Positions 52,493 to 62,077 of a stretch of 64,000 bases of DNA are shown in pieces. The DNA lies in contig OZ014422.1 in the NCBI GenBank assembly GCA_963965975.1, forward strand, positions 248,001 to 312,000, given 5' to 3'. The translations under genes were made by a program, and so were the position numbers. Source of the DNA: Xestospongia bergquistia. Lineage: Eukaryota; Porifera; Demospongiae; Haplosclerida; Petrosiidae. The number at the start of each line of letters is the position of its first letter. Within the stretch, counting starts at the first letter, position 1. The notes beneath the pieces are model-generated. The model ran no database searches. It saw only the letters and a list, made by a program, of their open reading frames with translations, and was not told where the DNA came from.

Positions 52493-52667
52493 CTGTTCTA
52501 TTGATTGTTGTTATATACAATATTGTCATTGTAATTATATGATATAGGTGTGTGTCATAAATAAATTGTAAAAGATTTTGTTATTTTTATTGTATAAAAT
52601 TATAACAATAATTTTGTTAACCGACATATTCATATAAAAAGATACATATGGTGCTGATTAATTTAAA

Positions 52668-53739
52668 TTATGTTGCCATTTTCATCTCTGAAACTGGTTG
52701 TTCTACATCAATTTCTTCCTGAATCTCACTCTACAAAAAACCAGTTAAAATGCACGAAACAATCCTAAGATGTTATACTTACATGATCTGTTTCAGGACG
52801 ATCACTTGTTGTCTGAAAGAGAGAGAGAGAGAGGGAAAGAAGATCAATAATGTTATATTATTTTTTCATTACCGGTTGAATAATAGAGGGTAACCTAACA
52901 CTTTGTTGTCGACCAATACTCAGTTCACAAGGTAAGGTCTTTGCTCTTTTGGTGTGAGTCTAGAAAATTCATCATCATCATTATTATTATTATTATAAAT
53001 TATTTTGAACAGGTACTTTGACTGGAGGAAGAACAGAGATATTCCGACTCAGAGATTGATGACGCTTGAAGTCACTCTCCTGTATATGAGAAAGATAAAG
53101 AGTTGATACCACATGCTAATATTCATACCCAAATCTGAACTCTGTACTGAGGTCTAGCATCCTGAATTCTTCTTAACATTGCCTAAAATATATATAATAT
53201 TTTTTTTATTATGACTGCAAGAGTTACCTGATTTTCTCGCATAACTTGATCAAATTCTTGTTGCTTTTTAACAAGGTTAAGACTGCAAGTAAAATAAGAG
53301 GTACAATACAATAGTTAATGTCTTTATTTACCTTCTCTTTGGTTTCCAGTCCATATTACGATGATCTACTCTTCCAGTTGTATGCATTATAATATTCATC
53401 CTTTCCAATAACTGATGATTATGTCGTTGTATCAGAGCTAACCTATCCTCTTCCAGCTATTCATAAAATTAATAGTGCATACTGACAACAGCAGTGACTC
53501 ACTTACCTGCATCTTTCTTCTGTTTTGTCTGATATGTACAAAATCTTTAGGTGGTTTATTATCAACGGAAGACTTAATGCTCCTTAACTAAAAACAGTAT
53601 ATATAGAGTTAGGATAGCCTATGCAATGCTAATTGAATTTACTGACTTTGTCATAGTGAGCTTGCAGTTTCTTCTCGTCCCATTTTCTTTCCAATAGTCT
53701 GTTGCAAGAAGGTACGGTTGTCTTGTTGGAATAAGCCAT
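52668..53739 (-). CDS. CFAP97-domain protein (Hemingway/CFAP97D-like)
   Basis: About 215 residues in seven or so short exons, starting MAYSNK at 53,739 and ending EMKMAT-stop at 52,668. The region 'NRLLERKWDEKKLQAHYDKV', 'SVDNKPPKDFVHIRQNRRK', 'GRVDHRN', 'RSLNLVKKQQEF' and 'ENQAMLRRIQDARPQYR' fits the CFAP97 domain of ciliary/sperm-tail proteins. Outside that domain the C-terminal third (PPVKTHTKRAKTLPCELS...) is not conserved with anything I recognise. It is convergent with receptor A (about 175 bases between stops) and divergent from receptor E. Confidence 0.8.
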
Positions 53740-54342
53740 CTTGTTTGCTCCTCTTTAGCAGCTCATTTGTTTATCAAAGGTGTTTATCAGCCTCCGTTGC
53801 TATAGTTACCAATTATTGGGTCTGAGAATATTACAATATTTGACAAGACCCTTTAAACGAGGAAGGTGAGTTTGTATCGTATGCCTTTCATAACTATTAT
53901 TATTATTAAACCTTAAGATATCTTTGTTAAATTATTTTTCATAACTTAATTATAACGTTTGCAATTATTATTTCACATAATTATACTCTCAAATAATTCA
54001 TTAATCTATTAATAGATTTTTAATCAAATTTTTACAAATAAATTTATTATAATTATATATAAATTCTATTGTTTACAAGCGACAATGTCAACAGACCTCA
54101 CTAAGACAGAAAAATTAGGTTGCCATTAAACTGAAATATTGTGACAATAATATTAGGTGTCTACATATGGAATGAGTTATTGTTATAGAGTCATGTAGCT
54201 TTTATTGGTTATAGCTAGTATCACTATGTTATTTAATTATAAATGCCATTGTTTATAATGTCTTAATAGCATAATTTTATTTCTGTATCCCCTCTCTCTA
54301 TCTTTGTTTCTGTCTCTTTACATATTACTCTACTAGATACAG
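53740..54342. other. AT-rich intergenic region
   Basis: About 600 bases between divergent CFAP97-type and receptor E genes. No open frame, repeat or recognisable element stands out beyond a pyrimidine run 'cccctctctctatctttg' (about 54,290) before receptor E. Confidence 0.5.
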
Positions 54343-56275
54343 ATGATGATGCAATTTCTAACACTAGTACAAATATTATCAGTTATCACAACTCTGTCTT
54401 ACACAGATGGTCAGTCGATTACCATACATGTACAAATAATGTAATATACTCAGCATTCATTACAATATACATTAACTTACTCTCCACTGTTTAGATATGC
54501 CAGTAATTTACACTACTATATTTTTCTAAGTAACATTAATGGCATTTTACTATATTATGTATTAGATCATTTGATATTATTTTACTACACTATAGATAGT
54601 GAGTGTAAAGAACCATTGTTAGATGGGACATTGTACAGAGTTATCGATAACTATTTCACAGCTAGTGGCTCTTTAAATGAGTCTCATCAACCGTATGAAG
54701 CTCGACTTAATGGATCAGGATGGTGTGCTGATGAGCAAGGATTTAACATTTTTAATCCATGGTTGCAAATAGAATTTGGTACTGATGTGAAAATTAACAG
54801 AATAACGATAATGGGTGCTGAACTTGATAAGACTTCAAGTTATATATCTCATTTTCAATTGGAGTATTGCAATCACAATACATGTACTAGCTATATAAAA
54901 ACAAAGGTAATGATTTTAATCTAATAATTTTTATCATCACTTAACTACACAGATCTTTGCTATTAGTAATGTTTCTAGTGCTACATTCAACTTGAATATA
55001 ACTGCAAATAAAATAAGAGTTCTACCAATAGAATGGGTGACCACTACACCATGTATTCGTATGGAATTATATGGATGTCTAGAAGATCCCAGTTAGTAAA
55101 ATTAATAATTGATTAATATTATCACGTTCTTAAGGATGTCTTGATAATGAAGATCTATTAACCACAGAACCAAATATTAATATGGTGTCTAGTTTGGGAA
55201 CATTTATTTTTAATTTTGAATCATCTGTTACTCTGACAACTATTGTGATTGACTCTGATATTGTGTTACAAAATGTATCATTTTATACTGACACGTTTTA
55301 TAAGGATTTTAACAACACTGAGGTAAATATTTATCAATTAACATGCACTATTACAATATCAATTAGGTGTTTAATTTTTCACGAGTTTTCACTTTCTGGA
55401 TGCCTGTACTGCATGTCCAAACAACATTAAATATCACCATATTGAATGCTACATATATCAATTCAACATCAATTACATTTTATGGATGTAATTCATCTGA
55501 TGCATATGGTTAGTTCAGTAAAAAAATATGTCAAGTTTAATTTTATATCAGATATGTTGCGGCCAGAGACTAGATCATCTTTGGTGTTACCTTCTCCCAC
55601 GTCCTCTCTCTCTCCCTCAGCTTCCTCTCAGGTGTTACCTTCTCCTATATCCTCTCTCTCTCTCTTGACTTCCTCTCAATCTGCTATTATCTCTCCAGTA
55701 ACAAGTGTGATAGTAAGAACAAACTATTTAGTTGCCATTGCTGGAGTACCAATAGCAGCAATCACCATTATTATAGTCTTTGTGATAATTCTCTGTGGAG
55801 TTAGTTATATCTGTTACATTAAAATACAAAATGAAAGAAAAATACAGTTAGTACTTAATTATATTATAGCAACTATCACTTGTTTATTTGTTGCAGGCAA
55901 CTTGCTTTGCCTCCTGACGATAATAACACTGAAGTGACTTTGAAAACATTGCAAAATAAACTATATGGGCAAAGAGAGTGAGTAAATGGTTGATTGATGT
56001 TGTTATATACATATGTATGACAATGTAGGGATTATGATTTCCATGTTGTTAATCCTGGTACATCAATGATTGATGATAGTTATGATAGTGGTCAGAGAGA
56101 TGCAAGAGCCTATTCAAGTAATATGTTGGAGGAAACGACTATGACATGCAGTGATACTACTGTAGAAAATGATGCTGACAGTCAAAAGAGTAAAAGAGCT
56201 TACTCAGCTCCCTCAAGAGATATTTATAAAGTCAAACCTGAAGATAGACTGACTGCAACATATGTTAGCATATAA
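54343..56275 (+). CDS. Receptor E: two discoidin-like domains, membrane helix, tyrosine tail
   Basis: Signal peptide MMMQFLTLVQILSVITTLSY (54,343-54,411, phase 1) joins 'DSECKEPLLDGTLYRVIDNY'. Discoidin domain 1 has 'EARLNGSGWCAD', 'NPWLQIEFGTDVKINRITIM' and closes 'PCIRMELYGC' (about 55,045-55,080). Domain 2 begins CLDNED (about 55,137) and closes 'SITFYGC' (about 55,485). Then comes a Ser/Pro stalk with repeated 'VLPSP.SSLS' (55,590-55,690), a membrane helix 'VAIAGVPIAAITIIIVFVII' (55,730-55,800) and KIQNERK. The tail has YDFHVV, DDSYDSG, AYSSNM, IYKVKPED and ATYVSI-stop (56,275). Introns are 40-185 bp. This is the only complete type-E gene; its 3' half has been copied twice downstream. Confidence 0.78.
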
Positions 56276-58326
56276 AATATTTTGTGTGCATTGTCATATT
56301 TAATGTGTGGGAGGGCTGGTATAATTAAGTTGGTGGAGTATGGCTAGATGTCTTGTGACCCTGCTAGTAGTGTTAGAGTTGATATTAAAGACTGAGGCTA
56401 CTCATTTAGGTAAGGTTATTCTTTACTGAACTAGCACTGTGTGAATTATTTCTCAGAATGTCAACCTGAGGCAGTACAATTGATAACTCCAAATGATGTT
56501 GTTGCATCTAATGTTTTACATGGATCTGATTTTGAAGATATTTTAACAGTGACAGAACAAAATTCAGCACTACTTTGGGGTGATAATGACATACCTAATG
56601 AAGGTAATCTAACTTTTCAACAGCCATTTCTTTTGCTTGCCATGACATCAATGGGAGACCACATTTTTGATGACTATTTTATTTCAAATTTCTCATTACA
56701 ATATTCTGACTCTTTAAATGGATCATTTCATGCTTACTCTCGGGTTAGTAACATCATTAATATCTCTATAAATTACAGTATCTATTTTTTGTTAAGTTTT
56801 TCATTACTGATACTCTTGATGAGACAGCATTTTACTTGGACAAACCAATATTGGTGAAAACATTACGATTGTTTATCAATGCAGCCACTGATGATTACTA
56901 CTGGCGTCTTAATCTTATTGCCTGTCCCCAAATTAATAGTAATTGTGAACTGGATTTATTTTAAAACATTTTAAATTTCTATAGCAACTCTTGTACCAGA
57001 GCTAACATCAATAAGTTGTGTAATGTCTTCAACTGGAATATCTCTTTCCAGTTCCCAAACTGTGACTATTTCAAGTAGTCCTGCAATAACTCCAATAATT
57101 GATAGCCAAGAGTCCAATGATAGTTGTCAAAATGTTCTGATAGCTACTGGAATAATTGGATTACTTTCATTGTTATTATTAATAGTTACAATAGTCAGTG
57201 TGGTTGTAGTATGTTATCAATGTTTGAACAGGAGGTAAGGAATGTTTGTCTTACAACATATTGGAATTAGGGAGGAAATCAATAACATTGTTTTTGTAGA
57301 GAGATCAAACGATGTTTTTTTTAATTCAATTTAGGGAAGAGAAACGTGGACGTACTGGGACACTCAAGGAAGTCCCTAATATACCTCTGTACTCTACAAC
57401 AAAGTAAATTGTCACAAATATCAATACTTATCTCTCTCTTTATTATGTAGTAACGATGAAGAAGAAGAGACAATGATTGATAATGCTTTGTATGAGTCCA
57501 AGTAAGTCAATAATACTAACTAATAGGGACACATTTGCTGAGATAACTAGCAACAAATTATTGAGATAACCTCAATTTGTTATACATACAGCACATTACC
57601 AAGTAACTTCACAATTTCAAGTATATCTATATAATATGTACACAGCCTGCCAACTTTATTTCCCTAGTACATCTGGTAATTACTTGCTATATATTAAATT
57701 GTATAACATGTAAGTATAATTATATATCGAGCTTATAACATAGACCTTGGGTAGTAAGTTAAAAGTGTAAAATCATAACATGCTTTGGGTCATTAGCTAA
57801 TTAAGTTCCTCTATTATATATAATCATATGGCAATATTGGAATTCCTGAACTACTTGTGTATATTATAGTCAATAATGTTTGTTTGTAACATAATAGATG
57901 TTCCTTTTATTACTAACAGTGTATCATCATCTATCTCACCACAAACATCAGAGCTTAATTCTTCTACATCTTGTCTCCTTGCTCAGACTGATAATATTTA
58001 CTCTGAAGTGAATACATATGAGCCAACACTTCTAGGAGAACAGGGATATGAGAAAATAACAGAACAGAATCCAGTTAAATACACTTCTGGCTATGAACCT
58101 GTTGGTACTGGGAATGAGACTATTGAAGCTGGAAATTTGGAGTACAACATTGTTGACAATCCAGCTTATAATTATTAATATTATACTCACTATAACTTTT
58201 AATTAAAATAATAATACATTTTAATTAATTATGTAACAAATCTGATATTGTTTTAGGAACAACAGGCTCTTCAACATCCTATAATTAATAAAGACATAGT
58301 AATCCATTGTTCATTTCTCTTACCAA
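55592..58326 (+). repeat. Tandem duplication unit 1
   Basis: 2.7 kb: 3' part of receptor E plus the whole of receptor B1. It starts at 'ttctcccacgtcc' inside the E stalk exon and ends about 35 bases after the B1 AATAAA (58,287), at 'cttaccaa'. The following copies begin again at the same E position. Confidence 0.85.
56340..58178 (+). CDS. Discoidin-type membrane receptor B1
   Basis: Signal peptide MARCLVTLLVVLELILKTEA (56,340-56,410) ends in phase 1 and joins 'ECQPEAVQLITPNDVVASNV'. The ectodomain is one discoidin-like domain over two exons: 'FQQPFLLLAMTSMG', 'SNFSLQYSDSLNGSFH', then 'LDKPILVKTLRLFINAATDD' and closing 'RLNLIACPQI'. A short Ser/Thr stalk and a membrane helix 'VLIATGIIGLLSLLLLIVTI' (57,140-57,200) follow. 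Tail exons give EEKRGRTGTL..IPLYSTT, NDEEEETMIDNALYES and a last exon (from 57,918) with NIYSEV, GYEKI, GYEPV, EYNIV, NPAY before the stop at 58,178. Its ectodomain differs from B2/B3 at scattered residues, and it lacks a stalk repeat they carry. Confidence 0.78.
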
Positions 58327-59012
58327 TTCTCCCACGTCCTCTCTCTCTCCCTCAGCTTCCTCTCAAGTGTTACCTTCTCCCATATCCTCTCTCTCTCTCT
58401 CCCTTGACTTCCTCTTAATCTGTTATTGTCTCTCCAGTAACAAGTGTGATAGTAAGAACAAACTATTTAGTTGCCATTGCTGGAGTACCAATAATAGCAA
58501 TCACCATTATTATAGTCTTTGTGATAATTCTCTGTGGAGTTAGTTATATCTGTTACATTAAAAGACAAAATGAAAGAAAAATACAGTTAGTACTTAATTA
58601 TATTATAGCAACTATCACTTGTTTATTTGTTGCAGGCAACTTGCTTTGCCTCCTGACGATAATAACACTGAAGTGACTTTGAAAACATTGCAAAATAAAC
58701 TATATAGGCAAAGAGAGTGAGTAAATGGTTGATTGATGTTGTTATATACATATGTATGACAATGTAGGGATTATGATTTCCATGTTGTTAATCCTGATAC
58801 ATCAATGATTGATGATAGCTATGATAGTGGTCAGAGAGATGCAAGATTCTATTCAAGTAATATGTTGGAGGAAACAACTATGACATGCAGTGATACTACT
58901 GTAGAATTGTTGCTGACAGTCAAAAAAACAAAGAGTTTACTCAGCTCCCTCAAGAGATATTTATAAAGTCAAACCTGAAGATAGACTGACTGCAACATAT
59001 GTTAGCATATAA
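58322..59012 (+). pseudogene. Headless copy of receptor E, frameshifted (E-psi1)
   Basis: Begins in the middle of the E stalk exon with no signal peptide or discoidin domain upstream. It keeps the membrane helix (58,480-58,560), intron and tail. The stalk is out of frame with the helix, and a single-base loss in 'gtagaattgttgctgac' (E has 'gtagaaaatgatgctgac', about 58,905) ruins the last tail exon. Confidence 0.85.
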
Positions 59013-61181
59013 AATATTTTGTGTGCATTGTCATTTTAATGTGTGGGGGTTGGTATAATTAAGTTGGTGGAGTATGGCTAGATGTCTTGTGACCCTGCTA
59101 GTAGTGTTAGAGTTGATATTAAAGACTGAGGCTACTCATTTAGGTAAGGTTATTCTTTACTGAACTAGCACTGTGTGAATTATCTCTCAGAGTGTCAACC
59201 TCAGGCTGTACAACTGATAACTCCAAATGATGTTGTTGCATCTAGTCTTTCACATGGATCTAACTTTGAAGATATTTTAACAGTGACAGAACAAACTTCA
59301 TACTCCGATTATTGGGGTAATTATAATATACCTAATGAAGGTAATCTAACTTTTCAAAAGCCGTTTCTTTTGCTTGCCATGACATCAATGGGATACTACC
59401 TTTCTGATGATCGTTTTATTTCAAATTTCTCCTTACAATATTCTGACTCTTTAAATGGATCATTTCATACTTACCCTCAGGTTAGTAACATCATTAATAT
59501 CTCTATAAATTATAGTATCTATTTTTTGTTAAGTTTTTCATTACTGATACTCTTGATGAGACAGCATTTTACTTAGACAAACCAATATTGGTGAAAACAT
59601 TACGATTGTTTATCAATGCAGCAGTATTCTCCAATTTTTATTACTGGCGTCTTAATCTTATTGCCTGTCCACAAATTAATAGTAAATTGTGAACTGGATT
59701 TTATTTTAAAACATTTTAAATTTCTATAGCAACTCTTGTACCAGAGCTAACATCAATGCGTTGTGTAATGTCTTCAACTGAAATATCTCCCTCCAGTTCT
59801 ACTGTTACTATTACTAACCAATGTCCAGAACTAACATCAATAAGTTGTTTAATGACTTCAACTGAAATATCTCTCTCCAGTTCTACTGTTACTATTACTA
59901 ACCAATGTCCTGTACTTACCAGTACTGATCAAATCATTGTTACAATTACAGAAACTGTGACTATTTCAAGTAGTCCTGCAATAACTCCAATAATTGATAG
60001 CCAAGAGTCAAATGATAGTTGCCAAAATGTTTTGATAGCTACTGGAATAATTGGATTACTTTTATTGTTATTATTAATAGTTACAATAGTCAGTCTGGTT
60101 GTAGTATTTTATCAATGTTTGAACAGGAGGTAAGGAATGTTTGTCTTATAACATATTGGAATTAGGGAGGAAATCAATAACATTGCTTTTGTAGAGATAA
60201 CATGATTTTTTAAAAATTCAATTTAGGGAAGAGAAACGTGGACGTACTGGGACACTCAAGGAAGTCCCTAATATACCTCTGTACTCAACAACATAGTAAA
60301 TTGTCATTAATATCAATACTTATATCTCTCTCTTTATTATGTAGTAATGATGAAGAAGAAGAGACAATGATCAATAATGTTTTGTATGAATCCAAGTAAG
60401 TCAATAATACTAACTAATAGGGACACATTTGCTGAGATAACTAGCAACAAATTATTGAGATAACCTCAATTTGTTATATATACAACACATTACCGAGTAA
60501 CTTCACAATTTCATATATATCTATATAATATATGTACATTGCCTGTCAACTTTATTTCCCTAGTACAAATGGTAACTACTTGCTATATATCATATTGTAA
60601 GTATAATTATATATTATAGCATAGACCTCGAGTAGTAAGTTAAAAGTGTAAAATCATAACATCACTAGCTAATTAAGTTCCTCTACGATATAATCATATG
60701 ACAAATTGGAATTCCTGAACTACTTGTGTATATTATAGTCAATAATGTTTATTTGTAACATAATAGATGTTCCTTTTATTACTAACAGTGTATCATCATC
60801 TATCTCACCACAAACATCAGAGTTTAATTCTTCTACAACTTATCTCCTTGCTCAGACTGATGATATTTACTCTGAAGTGAATACATATGAGCCAACACTT
60901 CTAGGAGAACAGGGATATGAGAAAATAACAGAACAGAATCCAGTTAAATACACTTCTGGCTATGAACCTTTTGGTACTGGGAATGAGACTATTGAAGCTG
61001 GAAATTTGGAGTACAACATTGTTGACAATCCAGCTTATTATACTCACTAACTTTTAATTAAAATAATAATACATTTTAATTAATTATGTAACAAATCTGA
61101 TATTGTTTTAGGAACAACAGGTTCTTCAATATCCTATAATTAATAAAGACATAGTAATTCATTGTTCATTTCTCTTACCAA
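58327..61181 (+). repeat. Tandem duplication unit 2
   Basis: 2.86 kb copy of unit 1: E-psi1 plus receptor B2, ending after the B2 polyadenylation region at 'cttaccaa'. Introns are nearly as conserved as exons, so the duplication is recent or homogenised. Confidence 0.85.
59074..61050 (+). CDS. Discoidin-type membrane receptor B2
   Basis: Same exon plan as B1, with signal peptide MARCLVTLLVVLELILKTEA at 59,074. Ectodomain differences from B1 cluster in short patches ('VASSLSHGSNFED', 'TSYSDYWGNYNIP', 'GYYLSDDRF', 'AAVFSNFYYW'), while the flanking framework is unchanged. The stalk holds two copies of a ~28-residue Thr/Ser/Cys unit (ELTSxxCxMxSTEIS / SSSTVTITNQCP, 59,745-59,915) that B1 lacks. 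The helix lies at about 60,030-60,100. The tail retains NIPLYSTT, NVLYES, DIYSEV, GYEKI, GYEPF, EYNIV and NPAYYTH before the stop at 61,050. Confidence 0.77.
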
Positions 61182-61330
61182 AAGTTGTAATGCTTGAAAT
61201 GGAGAACATAAAAGACCAAATCTTTCTGTAGAATTAATATCAACATCATAATATTGTCTTCTTTCATGTTTTCCAGCCATTCTTTGATCAGCCATATCTT
61301 TGTAATGTTCACTTAACTAACAATAATAAT
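61182..61330 (-). other. Unique ~149 bp insert at the unit 2/3 junction, possibly an exon fragment
   Basis: Present only between units 2 and 3, exactly where unit 1 joins unit 2 directly. On the minus strand it is open throughout and reads like protein: 'HYKDMADQRMAGKHERRQYY' and 'DVDINSTERFGLLCSPFQAL'. It may be a captured piece of another gene; source not recognised. Confidence 0.4.
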
Positions 61331-62016
61331 TCTCACACGTCCTCTCTCTCTCTCCCTCAGCTTCCTCTCAAGTGTTACCTTCTCCTATATCCTCTCTCTC
61401 TCTCCCTTGACTTCCTCTTAATCTGTTATTGTCTCTCCGGTAACAAGTGTGATAGTGAGAACAAACTATTTAGTTGCCATTGCTGGAGTACCAATAACTG
61501 CAATCACCATTATTATAGCCTTTGTAATAATTCTCTGTGGAGTTAGTCATATCTGTTACATTAAAAGACTAAATGAAAGAAAAATACAGTTAGTACTTAA
61601 TTATATTATAAGGACTATCACTTGTTTATTTGTTGCAGGCAACTTGCTTTGCCTCCTGACGATAACAACACTGAAGTGACTTGAAAACATTGCAAAATAA
61701 ACTATATAGGCAAAGAGAGTGAGTAAATGGTTGATTGATGTTGTTATATACATATGTATGACAATGTAGGGATTATGATTTCCATGTTGTTAATCCTGGT
61801 ACATCAATGATTGATGATAGCTATGATAGTGGTCAGAGAGATGCAAGAGTCTATTCAAGTAATATGTTGGAGGAAACAACTATGACATGCAGTGATACTA
61901 CTGTAGAAAATGATGCTGACAGTCAAAAGAGTAAAAGAGTTTACTCAGCTCCCTCAAGAGATATTTATAAAGTCAAACCTGAAGATAGACTGACTGCAAC
62001 ATATGTTAGCATATAA
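61331..62016 (+). pseudogene. Headless copy of receptor E, frameshifted (E-psi2)
   Basis: Same truncation point as E-psi1. The helix is intact (61,470-61,550). The exon after it has lost one T ('gaagtgacttgaaaac' near 61,675 against 'gaagtgactttgaaaac' in E), which creates an immediate stop. The last tail exon (to 62,016) is intact, so the lesion differs from that of E-psi1. Confidence 0.85.
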
Positions 62017-62077
62017 AATATTTTGTGTGCATTGTCATTTTAATGTGTGGGGGTTGGTATAATTAAGTTGGTGGAGT

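Noticed and set aside
58446-58676. Intact small membrane protein from the helix of E-psi1
   Set aside because: Its start is an internal Met in a truncated, frameshifted copy of receptor E with no signal peptide; treated as pseudogene.
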